From positions 1-64,000 of the forward strand of contig JBDLJH010000002.1 of the NCBI GenBank assembly GCA_039714395.1: a stretch of 64,000 nt of DNA, written 5' to 3'. Below the pieces are notes generated by a model. That model saw only the letters and a list, made by a program, of their open reading frames with translations, searched no databases and was not told the origin of the DNA. The DNA is from JAPHSX01 sp039714395. GTDB taxonomy: Bacteria > Pseudomonadota > Gammaproteobacteria > Thiohalomonadales > Thiohalomonadaceae. Positions 25,660-34,605 of this stretch are shown here, piece by piece. Position 1 is the stretch's first letter; every line of letters begins with the position of its first letter. A program made the position numbers and the translations under genes.

Positions 25660-27615
25660 ATGGCTATATCCTCTAAAAATCCAGCATCGTTTTACCACCC
25701 AAAATATCGTTCGGACATAGATGGCCTACGCGCAATCGCCATTATGTCTGTTGTATGCTTTCATGCATATCCGTCCTGGTTGCCAGGTGGGTTTGTTGGA
25801 GTAGATATTTTCTTCGTTATTTCAGGCTATCTAATTTCTGTCATAATTTTTAAAAACTTGTCTGCTGGAACTTTTTCTTTTGGTGAGTTTTATATGCGGC
25901 GAGTTAAACGAATATTTCCCGCATTGATTGTTGTATTGTCCGCCTGCTATCTATACGGCTGGATGACACTCTTTGCCGACGAGTACAAACAGGTTGGAAA
26001 ACACATTGCTGCGGGTGCCTTTTTTGTATCCAATATTGCGCTATGGTTTGAGTCTGGGTATTTCGATACTGCGGCAGAGACTAAGCCACTACTTCACCTC
26101 TGGTCTTTGGGTGTAGAGGAACAGTTTTACATATTTTGGCCAATATTGGCCGTCGTGTTATGGAGGCAGCGATCGGTACTTCCCTGGGTTGTTGGTGCAA
26201 TATTTCTGCTCTCGTTCATTACAAACATACTCTTCATTGAAACGTATTCATCAGCAGTATTCTATTTGCCGGCGACTCGCATATGGGAGTTACTAACCGG
26301 CGTTTTACTTGCTTACGTAGTATCTCATACGCAACGCACTAATATTTTTAATTCGAACGCCATTATTGGAAACATATTGTCAATAATTGGCATCGTTATG
26401 CTTGTAGTCGCCTTCACAATGATTAACCAACAGAAGGATTTCCCGGGATGGTGGGCGTCGTTACCTGTGCTGGGAACCTGCATACTAATTATGACAGGGG
26501 GAAATGCCTGGGCAAATCGACTGGTATTATCTCGTTCACCTCTTGTTTGGTTTGGCCTGATAAGTTACCCGCTATATCTGTGGCACTGGCCAGTCTTATC
26601 ATATTTTCGGATGACATCGCTAGAGCCACCATCCCTAGGTGAGCGTTTTGTTTTAGTAGTGATTAGTATATGCCTTGCCTGGTTAACGTATCAGTATATA
26701 GAAAAACCAGTTCGGTTTGGTAAGAAGAAAATAGTTAGCAATAAATCTTTAGTTATTATCATGTTTATTGTCGGCGTTGTTGGCTATACAACATATGACA
26801 ATAATGGATTCACTTCTCGTGAAGCAAACCATTTTGGGTTAGAGGCAAGCTATGACTGGCCCACTTGGTATAGACTCAATAGTTGCTTTATCGAAACTAA
26901 AAGTAGTGTCGGTAAGTTCTCTAAAGAATGTGATGGTGGAACGACTGAGGTACGTCATCACCCTCTGGTACTGCTGTGGGGAGATTCGCATGCGGCATCG
27001 TTATATCCAGGGTTAAAAAAATATACCGATTTAAATGGATTTAGACTTGCACAATATACATCGAATGGCTGTCCACCAGTATTGGGGTTTATTGCCAAGT
27101 CGATTGAACCTCAATGTCGTGATATAAATGATTACGTATTACATAAAATTCAAACACTCAAACCAGATATGGTTGTAATGGCTGGTTTTTGGAGTAGTTA
27201 CAACGGTTCAGATGGGTGGGCTTATCTTGAGCCTGAAATGCTAAGCTCTTCACTTGAACAGGTACTTAATGAGTTGAAGAATGTTGTTGTTGTAGGGCAG
27301 TTGCCCATTAGTGATATTGCTCAGCCACACATCGCTGCCAGAGCATTTAAACCATCTGAGAATAATCGTACTTTTTACCATTTCAATGATTCTTCCTCTA
27401 AGCAAAACAAACAACTTGGCATCTTGTTAGGGGAATTAGACGTTAGATTTGTGTCACCAACAGACCTATTGTGTAATGAGAGAGGTTGTTTAATTTCAAC
27501 AACAGTGGATGTGTTAAACCCTGTGGCCTGGGACTATGGTCATTTGACCAAGGCGGGATCTGAACTTCTTGTTGATTTAACTGCTGATAAAGGCTTGTTG
27601 AAATTTTCAGATTAA
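25660..27615 (+). CDS. OafA/YrhL-type membrane O-acyltransferase with SGNH domain
   Basis: A polytopic enzyme that probably acetylates lipopolysaccharide O-antigen or another surface glycan. In the 651-residue product the acyltransferase-3 domain (about residues 15-355) has YRSDIDGLRAIAIMSVVCFHA with the catalytic-type His, FVGVDIFFVISGYL, MRRVKRIFPAL, LWSLGVEEQFYIFWP and YPLYLWHWPVLSY, with about ten membrane helices. The periplasmic C-terminal SGNH hydrolase-like domain (about 400-650) has block I LLWGDSHAASLYP and block V WDYGHLTKAG (Asp-x-x-His). This fusion is typical of O-antigen acetylases such as OafA. A+T-rich codon use and the flanking tRNA repeat suggest horizontal transfer. The acceptor is unknown. 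Confidence 0.93.
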   Translation: MAISSKNPASFYHPKYRSDIDGLRAIAIMSVVCFHAYPSWLPGGFVGVDIFFVISGYLISVIIFKNLSAGTFSFGEFYMRRVKRIFPALIVVLSACYLYGWMTLFADEYKQVGKHIAAGAFFVSNIALWFESGYFDTAAETKPLLHLWSLGVEEQFYIFWPILAVVLWRQRSVLPWVVGAIFLLSFITNILFIETYSSAVFYLPATRIWELLTGVLLAYVVSHTQRTNIFNSNAIIGNILSIIGIVMLVVAFTMINQQKDFPGWWASLPVLGTCILIMTGGNAWANRLVLSRSPLVWFGLISYPLYLWHWPVLSYFRMTSLEPPSLGERFVLVVISICLAWLTYQYIEKPVRFGKKKIVSNKSLVIIMFIVGVVGYTTYDNNGFTSREANHFGLEASYDWPTWYRLNSCFIETKSSVGKFSKECDGGTTEVRHHPLVLLWGDSHAASLYPGLKKYTDLNGFRLAQYTSNGCPPVLGFIAKSIEPQCRDINDYVLHKIQTLKPDMVVMAGFWSSYNGSDGWAYLEPEMLSSSLEQVLNELKNVVVVGQLPISDIAQPHIAARAFKPSENNRTFYHFNDSSSKQNKQLGILLGELDVRFVSPTDLLCNERGCLISTTVDVLNPVAWDYGHLTKAGSELLVDLTADKGLLKFSD

Positions 27616-27724
27616 AGGGCAGGTAATTAATTCCTTTTATGCCCAACACTGCCCCATTAATCAGGGAGATTGATAGAATAAACCTTATCGTTCAGTGTGT
27701 TACAGTTTTTTGGCTAAGTCAAAA

Positions 27725-27772
27725 GCCTCCGGTAGCAATGCTTTATCGGTTCAAATCCGACCCTCGGTACCA
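27725..27772 (+). pseudogene. Relict 3' part of a tRNA-Leu gene
   Basis: The segment contains a variable-arm-like stretch CCGGTAGCAATGC, then a T arm ATCGGTTCAAATCCGA and acceptor end CCCTCGGTACCA with CCA. The 5' part of the tRNA (acceptor, D arm, anticodon arm) is absent. Bases 27746-27772 repeat the end of the intact tRNA-Leu at 25128-25154 with two mismatches. The variable arm differs from that of the intact gene, so it derives from another tRNA-Leu version, as an incoming element would carry. Confidence 0.7.
27746..27772 (+). repeat. Right copy of tRNA-Leu 3'-end direct repeat (att-like)
   Basis: A 27-bp match to the tRNA-Leu 3' end (two substitutions in the T loop), marking the right border of the A+T-rich insert. 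G+C-richer DNA with conserved chromosomal genes resumes soon after. Confidence 0.75.
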
Positions 27773-27898
27773 TTATTATTATTTCCCTTTAGAACCGCCA
27801 TACTCAACCAACCCTCTCAGGGCCATCAAATACTTGTTGATAATTGAAAAAACAGATAGCCTTTGCGGTTATAGTCAACATTACATAACGGGTTCACC

Positions 27899-28753
27899 TT
27901 GAAACACGTTCAGCCCTTGCGCTACCTCGTCCTACTTTCTGTTGTGCTCAGCCTGGGGGCATGCACCTCAATGATCACTTCACGTCTGGGCAGTAACCTC
28001 TCCAGCGCGATCCTCAATCAGGATGATCCAGAGACGGTGAAGGCGGGTGCACCGGCCTACCTGTTGCTAATCGACAGCTTAATCGAAGGCGATCCCAAAG
28101 ATGTTCCTGTTCTCATCGCCGGGGCCAAACTCTATAGCGTGTACGATGCGGTATTTGTAGAAGATGCCGAGCGTGCCCAGCGTATGAGTAACAAAGCAAA
28201 AAACTACGCACGGCGTGCGGTCTGTCTAAAATATGATGCCCTGTGTGCTGTCGATCAGGGTGCCTTTACCAAGATGTTGCCCGTACTAGGCGAAGCCCGT
28301 TTTGAGCATCTCCCTGTACTCTACACTTATGCCCTTGCCTGGGCTCTGTGGATTCAGAGCCATAGTGACGACTGGGCGGCCGTGGCCGACCTGCCTAAGA
28401 TCGAGGCCATGCTTAACCGTGTAGTAGAACTAAAGGATGACTTCGAACACGGTCAGGCACACCTCTATCTCGGCATTATGCATTCTCAACGCCCCCCCGC
28501 TCTGGGTGGAAAACCCGAGCAGGCCAGGTACCACTTTGAGAAGGCATTGAAACATTCACAAGGGCTGGATTTGATGGTCAAGGTCGAATATGCCAAACGT
28601 TATGGCCGCATGATGTTCGATCAGGAGTTGCACGACCGCCTGCTGGGCGAGGTATTAAGCGCCGATGCAGTAGCCCCGGGATTCACCCTGAGTAATGTAT
28701 TGGCCCAACGCCAGGCCAGAGAGCTGCTGCAATCCTCGGCAGACTATTTTTAA
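27899..28753 (+). CDS. tatT: TRAP transporter-associated TPR lipoprotein TatT
   Basis: A 284-residue lipoprotein with signal MKHVQPLRYLVLLSVVLSLG ending in lipobox LGAC (Cys 22), followed by helical repeats. It matches the TatT component (Treponema Tp0956 family), which forms a trimer that docks DctP-type binding proteins and may handle hydrophobic ligands. The start is TTG; no ATG or GTG lies nearer and the signal peptide needs this start. dctP, dctQ and dctM follow in the same direction, the expected TRAP-T partner set. The substrate is not predictable, but TatT systems have been proposed to move lipid-like compounds. Confidence 0.88.
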   Translation: MKHVQPLRYLVLLSVVLSLGACTSMITSRLGSNLSSAILNQDDPETVKAGAPAYLLLIDSLIEGDPKDVPVLIAGAKLYSVYDAVFVEDAERAQRMSNKAKNYARRAVCLKYDALCAVDQGAFTKMLPVLGEARFEHLPVLYTYALAWALWIQSHSDDWAAVADLPKIEAMLNRVVELKDDFEHGQAHLYLGIMHSQRPPALGGKPEQARYHFEKALKHSQGLDLMVKVEYAKRYGRMMFDQELHDRLLGEVLSADAVAPGFTLSNVLAQRQARELLQSSADYF

Positions 28754-28768
28754 GGAATCTATATCATC

Positions 28769-29770
28769 ATGTCACGACGCCTCGTCACACTGTTACTGCT
28801 GGCCACCCTGCCACTTGCAGCTCACGCCACCACTTTCAAAATTGCCAGTCTGGCCCCGGACGGCACCAGCTGGATGAAGGAGATGCGTGCCGGTGCTGAG
28901 GAGGTCAAAAAGCGTACCGAGGGACGGGTGAAATTCCGCTTCTATCCCGGCGGCATTATGGGTAATGACAAGAGCGTACTGCGCAAGATGCGGGTGGGCC
29001 AACTGCATGGTGGGGCGCTAACCGGCGGCGGCGTGGCCATGATCTACCCCGAGGCACAGGTCTATACCGTCCCCTTTAGCTTTCACGACTACGATGAGGT
29101 GGACTACGCACGCAAGTTGATGGATCCGGTACTGATCGCCGGGCTGAAGGAGAAGGGCTATATCAGTTTCGGCATTAGCGAGGGGGGCTTCGCCTACTTA
29201 ATGTCAAACAGTCCGGTCGGTGGCATTGATGATCTTAAAGGACTAAAGGTATGGGTACCCGAGGGTGACGCAATCAGTCGTGCCGCCTTCGAGGCCAGCG
29301 GTATCTCTCCCGTCTCATTGCCACTTACCGATGTACTCACCGGCCTGCAGACCGGGCTTATCGATACCATAGCCAGCTCCTCTATGGGCGCCATCGCCTT
29401 GCAATGGCATACTCGAGTAAAACACCTCACCCACTCTCCGCTGATGTATCTCTACGGCAGCATGGTGGTCAGTGCCAAACAGTTCAATAAGCTCAGTACC
29501 GGCGATCAACAGATTGTCACCGAGGTGATGGGCGATGTATTCAAAAGGCTCAACCACCTCAATCGCAAAGACAACCAAAGCGCCCTTGGCGCACTGCAGC
29601 AACAAGGTATCGGCTTTGTCACCCCCAACGAGGTTGAAACACAACGCTGGCGTGCCAGCCTCTCCACCGCGATGCAACAGCTCATTAATGACGGACTATT
29701 CGACCCTGCAATGCTGGAGCAACTAAAGGGGCACCTGCAAGATTTCCGCAGTACACGCACAGCTAAGTAA
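28769..29770 (+). CDS. dctP: TRAP transporter solute-binding protein DctP
   Basis: Periplasmic binding protein of 333 residues with signal MSRRLVTLLLLATLPLAAHA and mature start TTFKIASLAPDGTSWMKEM. It shows the DctP-family features: VKFRFYPGGIMGNDKSVLRK, LKGLKVWVPEGD and the LPLTDVLTGLQTGLIDTIAS region containing the long helix. It would bind the ligand and deliver it to DctQM. The 15-bp spacing after tatT supports one transcript. Confidence 0.94.
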   Translation: MSRRLVTLLLLATLPLAAHATTFKIASLAPDGTSWMKEMRAGAEEVKKRTEGRVKFRFYPGGIMGNDKSVLRKMRVGQLHGGALTGGGVAMIYPEAQVYTVPFSFHDYDEVDYARKLMDPVLIAGLKEKGYISFGISEGGFAYLMSNSPVGGIDDLKGLKVWVPEGDAISRAAFEASGISPVSLPLTDVLTGLQTGLIDTIASSSMGAIALQWHTRVKHLTHSPLMYLYGSMVVSAKQFNKLSTGDQQIVTEVMGDVFKRLNHLNRKDNQSALGALQQQGIGFVTPNEVETQRWRASLSTAMQQLINDGLFDPAMLEQLKGHLQDFRSTRTAK

Positions 29771-29776
29771 TCCCTT

Positions 29777-30250
29777 ATGAGACGACTGCTGAATAGCGTT
29801 CGTTATATCGAGAATGGCCTTCTGGTACTGATTCTCATCGCCATGATCGGCCTGGCAGGCAGTCAGATCATGTTACGTAATCTATTTGATAGCGGCATCG
29901 GCTGGGGCGACCCAATACTGCGTGTACTGGTACTGTGGATCGGCATGCTGGGGGCCATGATCGCCACACAGCAGGACAAACACATTCGTATCGACCTGCT
30001 CTCACGCTACCTCTCCCCCACCTGGCGCGACCGTGCCGCTCGCCTTAACAATCTCTTTGCGACAGTGGTCTGTAGCCTGCTCGCCTGGCACAGTGGACGC
30101 TTCGTCTATTTCGAGTGGCAGGACGGTAATACGCTGGTAAATAACATTCCAATCTGGGTGGCCGAGTTCGTCCTGCCCTTCGGCTTTGCCGTGATGGCTC
30201 TACACTTCGCCCTACTGATGTTACAGGGCAAACATGAGGAGGGAACATGA
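29777..30250 (+). CDS. dctQ: TRAP transporter small permease DctQ
   Basis: A 157-residue membrane protein with four hydrophobic segments (about residues 13-33, 45-65, 88-106 and 126-148) and the family motif LWIGMLGAMIATQQDKHIRIDLL. It couples to DctM to form the permease. It begins 6 bp after dctP and overlaps dctM by 4 bp. Confidence 0.93.
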   Translation: MRRLLNSVRYIENGLLVLILIAMIGLAGSQIMLRNLFDSGIGWGDPILRVLVLWIGMLGAMIATQQDKHIRIDLLSRYLSPTWRDRAARLNNLFATVVCSLLAWHSGRFVYFEWQDGNTLVNNIPIWVAEFVLPFGFAVMALHFALLMLQGKHEEGT

Positions 30251-31527
30251 CGATTGTTATCGTACTCCTCCTCCTTGCTATCGCCCTGCTCGGTGCGCCA
30301 CTATTCGCCGTAATTGCCGCCAGCGCAATGATCGGCTTCTATCGAGAAGAGCTGGATCTTTCAATTATGGCGATAGAGTTTTACCGCCTCGCTGAGATGC
30401 CCATCCTGCTCGCCATCCCTCTCTTCACCTTCGCCGGCTACCTGTTAAGCGAGAGTCGTGCACCAACACGCCTGGTACGTATCACCCAGGCGCTACTGGG
30501 ATGGATGCACGGTGGTCTGGCTATTGTCGCATTGGCCGCCTGTGCACTGTTCACTGCCTTTACCGGGGCCTCAGGGGTTACCATTATCGCCCTTGGTGCA
30601 CTACTCTATCCGGCATTGATGAAGGCCGGCTACAAAGAGAATTTCAGCCTCGGCCTCATTACCACCTCAGGTAGCCTCGGCCTGCTGTTTGCCCCCTCTC
30701 TTCCCTTAATCCTCTACGGCATTATCGTGCAGCAACTGGGGATAGGCCTACCTCTCAGTATTGATGAGCTGTTTCTCGCCGGTATCCTGCCGGGGCTACT
30801 GATGCTAATTGTCCTCTCCGGCTGGAGCATCTGGAGTAATCGGGTACAACATACCCAGGCTTTCGACTGGGGAGAGACAAAAGCAGCCCTGCGCGAAGCG
30901 GCCTGGGAAATACCACTGCCATTTATCGTGCTGGGAGGGATTTACAGCGGCTACTTCGCCGTATCCGAGGCGGCAGCGGTAACTGTGATTTACGTCTTAA
31001 TAGTTGAGGTCTTCATCTATAGGGAGATCCCGCTAGTACAGCTACCACGGGTAATACGTGAGTCGATGGTACTGGTGGGAGCGATCCTGGTGATCCTCGG
31101 TGCCTCACTCGCCTCCACCAACTATGTTATCGATGCACAAATCCCCACCCAGTTGTTCGACTTTATCAGCGCCCATATCTCTGATAAATATACCTTCCTT
31201 ATTCTACTCAACATATTCCTGCTGTTCCTCGGCACCATGCTTGATATCTTCTCGGCACTGGTGTTGATGGTTCCGCTACTGCTACCGGTTGCCATCGGCT
31301 ATGGCATCGATCCGGTGCATCTTGGAATTATCTTCCTCGCCAACATGCAGATCGGCTACTTCACCCCACCGGTGGGGATGAACCTCTTTATCGCCAGCTT
31401 CCGCTTCAACCGTCCGGTATCTCAGCTCTACCGTTCAACCCTGCCGTTCTTCTTCCTGCTCTTCTTCTGTGTGCTAATCATTACCTACTGGCCATCGCTC
31501 TCACTGTGGCTGCCGGGAAGGATGTAG
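30247..31527 (+). CDS. dctM: TRAP transporter large permease DctM
   Basis: A 426-residue protein of about 12 membrane segments, driving sodium- or proton-coupled solute uptake. DctM-family signatures include PILLAIPLFTFAGYLLSES, FTGASGVTIIALGALLYPAL and NMQIGYFTPPVGMNLF. It ends the TatT-DctPQM cluster. No terminator was identified in the 25-bp gap to the convergent FecR gene. Confidence 0.95.
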   Translation: MTIVIVLLLLAIALLGAPLFAVIAASAMIGFYREELDLSIMAIEFYRLAEMPILLAIPLFTFAGYLLSESRAPTRLVRITQALLGWMHGGLAIVALAACALFTAFTGASGVTIIALGALLYPALMKAGYKENFSLGLITTSGSLGLLFAPSLPLILYGIIVQQLGIGLPLSIDELFLAGILPGLLMLIVLSGWSIWSNRVQHTQAFDWGETKAALREAAWEIPLPFIVLGGIYSGYFAVSEAAAVTVIYVLIVEVFIYREIPLVQLPRVIRESMVLVGAILVILGASLASTNYVIDAQIPTQLFDFISAHISDKYTFLILLNIFLLFLGTMLDIFSALVLMVPLLLPVAIGYGIDPVHLGIIFLANMQIGYFTPPVGMNLFIASFRFNRPVSQLYRSTLPFFFLLFFCVLIITYWPSLSLWLPGRM

Positions 31528-31552
31528 GACAAGGCCTCAGGCCAACATAAGG

Positions 31553-32947
31553 TCAGCGGGCAAACGCGGCCACACCTGAGATATAACCATCCTGAATATC
31601 CAGCGCGTAAGCGCTGATCGCCCCCTCCGCCGTGGTGCCGACAAAGCGACCGCTGATGATGCCGTCCCCCGCTGTGGGGTTTGTCAGGCTCATGCCGTCT
31701 GCATAGAAGCTGCTGATCGACGCACCCGAGGCCGACCAGGTGCCGTAGAAGGTGGTGTCCAGGGCGACGTCCATAGTGCCCGAGGCAAAGTCGACCGTCA
31801 GGTGGCTGGTGGGATCGAGGGAGGCACCGCTGCCGCCAACGTAGTTGTAGGTATAACTGCCGATGGTGGGAAGGTCATCGGTAGTGAGCAACACCTGCGT
31901 GGCCGTGATGTAATCGGCGTTAAATATACCGTCTGTGGGAGTGTAACTCATGTAGTCATATGAGCCCCAGTAGATGGTACTGTCGCCGGCCTGATAGCTG
32001 CCAACCCCTGTCGGGGGGGCAACCTCTGTAAAGGAGTTGATCTCCCCAATACCGCCGCTTGCCGAGAGTAACTCGCCCTTCCCCCCCACGGTAACCGGTG
32101 TGGTGACGAAGCGCCCGAACTCCGGGCTCGAGGTGACCACAAAGGCATAGGGACCCGAGGAGGGAACACCCGCCAGCCTGAGCATTTCACTCAACAATCC
32201 GTCTATCTCCTCCCCTGCACTAGCTCCTGATGCCAGGTCAGCTCTATTGCGAGGCCGTACTCCTACCGATTGGGAAGCATATTTTGCGAATAGCGAGTAG
32301 AGATCCGGACGCAGTACCGGCGTACTCTTCTCATCGGCAAGATAGCCAATCTCTCCCTCACCCAGCGCCAGATCACCAACCTTGCTTGCGATCACCACCC
32401 TGCCGCGCAGCACCATGGTGTAGTGGCCGGGGGCCACGCCGGGGAGTCCCGGCAGCCCCTCCGGCGGCACATAGATCACCTCGTAGACCGTACCGCGTAT
32501 GCCGATGGTCGCCACCGGGGTACGATAGTTGACCGACTCGGGATTTTCTTTACCTATGACACCGGTAATCACCCGTAAACCGCCACGCAGCAGCTCGGCG
32601 GCCTGCTCACTTTTCTTTGGGTTTTGTTGATCGAAGTTGTGGCTGTCGATGGAGAAGAGGGAGTCCTCGTGCAGGGCGACCAGTGCACCATCGGTAAATC
32701 GAAGCTGGGCACTACTGGACTTACCCAGCTGAATTTTGTCCCCGACCTCAATGACGGTTCCCCGTCTTGCCGCTTGAGAAGGCGCCTCCCCCCGCAACAG
32801 AGTCACATCTCCGCGCGCAAACAGCATGCGGCCTGCAACGGCGGCCGATACGTCCAACGACAACAACGCCGTCGATAAAAACAGGATGAGCGGTGCAAAG
32901 AGTCTCATACCCAGCTTCTGTTGTGTGCAATCCTTAATCAGTGCCAT
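31553..32947 (-). CDS. FecR-domain secreted protein
   Basis: A 464-residue exported protein: signal peptide over about residues 1-36, then a FecR domain at about 40-215 (RGDVTLLRGEAPSQAARRGT, VGDKIQLGKSSSAQLRFTDG, TPVATIGIRGTVYEV). The rest is Gly/Ser/Thr-rich and beta-prone, ending ISGVAAFAR. It has no anti-sigma N-terminal domain, so it belongs to the periplasmic or surface FecR proteins of unknown role rather than FecI regulators. It lies 9 bp after the TPR/barrel gene and close to a CHASE2 cyclase, a set that recurs in proteobacteria. The ATG has AGGGGGC upstream. Confidence 0.85.
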   Translation of the reverse strand: MALIKDCTQQKLGMRLFAPLILFLSTALLSLDVSAAVAGRMLFARGDVTLLRGEAPSQAARRGTVIEVGDKIQLGKSSSAQLRFTDGALVALHEDSLFSIDSHNFDQQNPKKSEQAAELLRGGLRVITGVIGKENPESVNYRTPVATIGIRGTVYEVIYVPPEGLPGLPGVAPGHYTMVLRGRVVIASKVGDLALGEGEIGYLADEKSTPVLRPDLYSLFAKYASQSVGVRPRNRADLASGASAGEEIDGLLSEMLRLAGVPSSGPYAFVVTSSPEFGRFVTTPVTVGGKGELLSASGGIGEINSFTEVAPPTGVGSYQAGDSTIYWGSYDYMSYTPTDGIFNADYITATQVLLTTDDLPTIGSYTYNYVGGSGASLDPTSHLTVDFASGTMDVALDTTFYGTWSASGASISSFYADGMSLTNPTAGDGIISGRFVGTTAEGAISAYALDIQDGYISGVAAFAR

Positions 32948-32956
32948 ATACGCCCC

Positions 32957-34306
32957 CTAGAAATAGCGCGCCACGCTCAGTTGCGCGGTCCACCTGTCGA
33001 GTGAGTAGAACTCCAGGCTAGAGTCCTGAGTATGATAGGTAACATCACCATTGAGCTCCCATGCCTGCGTCAGCGAATGGCGCCAGTTCGCATTGAGATC
33101 CACGCCACGGTCAGTCCTCTCCTTCGCAACCGTGCCCAGATTATAGAGCGTTCCTGGAAGATAGTCCGTTGCATAACCCACCTCGCTCCATTTCAGCTCC
33201 ATGCCGAGGACATTGCGATTATCTATCCGGTAGTCGAGCTGACCGGACAGTGCCCAGCGTGAGGCATCGCCTCCGAGGCGGGCATTCACCTCACCCTCCT
33301 GCTCAAATTCAAGGTTGAACGTGGTACGCAGTGCGGGGCTCAGTTTGTGAAACACCCTGTAGGCCACGCCGTACACATCATAGTCAAAGCTCTCCTGCTC
33401 AAAACGATTCTGGCCGGCCTGTAAGGAAAGCTCCCCTCGCAGACCCGCCCCGAGCCGCCGCTCCCAGCTGCCACTGAGGCTGATGTGGTTGCGAAACGCC
33501 TCGCCATCCAGCCATAGCCTGTTCACCTTGATGCCGGCACCAAGTTTATTGAGTGGATCCAGTGTGGTGTTCAGTAATGCACCGGCGTGGAGAAGTCCGA
33601 GGTCGAACTGTTTTGCATCCTCTTCCTGATAGAAGCGCTGCTGGGCATGCAGGGTCACATCCACCCTCTGCTTGTCATTCAACTGATAAGGCTGCCACAG
33701 GGTTCCCTTAAACAGGCTATAGGGACTCTCTACAGGGGCGACTGTCAGGAGTATCCCACCCAGGTCAATGCCCATATCCGGAAAACTGCCGGTATTGCTG
33801 TCATAGCCTGCACCGAGCGCCAACAGCCTTACCGGATCCGGGGTACCCGAAAGGCGGGGTCGTAACACATCGCGATACTGGGCCATTGCCTTACGCGCCA
33901 GAGCTGGCGGCTCCTGCTTGTCGAGGATGGAAAGCTGCATTTCCGCCTGCTGGTTGAGACCCAGTTGCGTATACGCCGAGACCAGTTCCATGCGGGCCGC
34001 GGCATGACCAGGTTGCACCATGACACAACGTTCCAGCGCAAACATCGCCTGCTCAGGCAGATCAGCCCTCAAAGCGGCAAGACCTAACAGATAGTCATAG
34101 TCGGCCTCTCCTGCGTACTCCTCTGCCTCATTTTGAAGTAGTTCGTATGCTTCAGTATTACGTTGGGACTGAATAAACTGTTCGGCCTGTTTCAGCAAAC
34201 TATCAGGAGCAGCAAACGCTGTAACAGGTGACAATAGCACCAATAATAGTGATAACAATATGCGACTAGCGGCTCGTTGATACTGCAACAACAAATTGAA
34301 TTTCAC
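32957..34306 (-). CDS. TPR protein with C-terminal outer-membrane barrel
   Basis: A 449-residue exported protein. After a signal peptide (about residues 1-32, ending TAFAAPDS) come TPR-like repeats (about 34-150), then beta-strand-rich sequence from GAGYDSNTGSF (about residue 165) to a C-terminal aromatic end LSVARYF, the form of an outer-membrane barrel. This resembles surface lipoprotein assembly modifier (SlipAM/DUF560-like) proteins in layout. The start is GTG with GGAG 9 bases upstream. It sits upstream of the FecR gene with a 9-bp gap, so the two are probably made together. The function is not known. Confidence 0.8.
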   Translation of the reverse strand: MKFNLLLQYQRAASRILLSLLLVLLSPVTAFAAPDSLLKQAEQFIQSQRNTEAYELLQNEAEEYAGEADYDYLLGLAALRADLPEQAMFALERCVMVQPGHAAARMELVSAYTQLGLNQQAEMQLSILDKQEPPALARKAMAQYRDVLRPRLSGTPDPVRLLALGAGYDSNTGSFPDMGIDLGGILLTVAPVESPYSLFKGTLWQPYQLNDKQRVDVTLHAQQRFYQEEDAKQFDLGLLHAGALLNTTLDPLNKLGAGIKVNRLWLDGEAFRNHISLSGSWERRLGAGLRGELSLQAGQNRFEQESFDYDVYGVAYRVFHKLSPALRTTFNLEFEQEGEVNARLGGDASRWALSGQLDYRIDNRNVLGMELKWSEVGYATDYLPGTLYNLGTVAKERTDRGVDLNANWRHSLTQAWELNGDVTYHTQDSSLEFYSLDRWTAQLSVARYF

Positions 34307-34412
34307 CCGTTCATCTCCATATCATAGGTCAGCTTATAGTGCAGTGATTATCAACTAAAGATATAACCTGTTCGCTCTTAAACACCATCTTTTCACAGCC
34401 CTGCACTTAACG

Positions 34413-34573
34413 AGGGAGCCTCTAATCTATTCATGAACTCGTATCTCACGCCTAAAGTATCCAGCTTCAGCGTTGCAATCTTCGCAATAGCTCGCTATTA
34501 CGCGCGGTTTGCGCCTTGAATCTGAATATTTTAATCATAACCTACTTCGTCCAGAATAAATCAGAGGCTCCCT
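34413..34573. mobile_element. MITE-like element, 161 bp
   Basis: Perfect 11-bp terminal inverted repeats AGGGAGCCTCT (34413-34423) and AGAGGCTCCCT (34563-34573), with the match continuing imperfectly for about 20 bp. It has no coding capacity and a central palindromic stretch (AATAGCTCGCTATT). No target duplication was seen at the edges. It occupies over half of the 299-bp gap between the TPR/barrel gene and the cyclase gene; no other feature is seen there. Confidence 0.65.
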
Positions 34574-34605
34574 GGAGTATATAAGCATGTTAGCTTCTGC
34601 CACCA

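Larger units (their letters stand above)
25155..27772. mobile_element. Putative tRNA-integrated insert carrying an acyltransferase
   Basis: A segment of about 2.6 kb between the tRNA-Leu gene and a degenerate repeat of its 3' end. It is visibly richer in A+T than its surroundings, with many TTA, ATA and AAT codons, and carries one clear gene (acyltransferase) plus a doubtful 133-codon frame. No integrase, transposase or relaxase is seen, so it would be a remnant or a passively mobilised fragment. The stretch 25155-25255 holds no recognisable feature. An alternative is the loss of a second, tandem tRNA-Leu gene. Confidence 0.6.
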
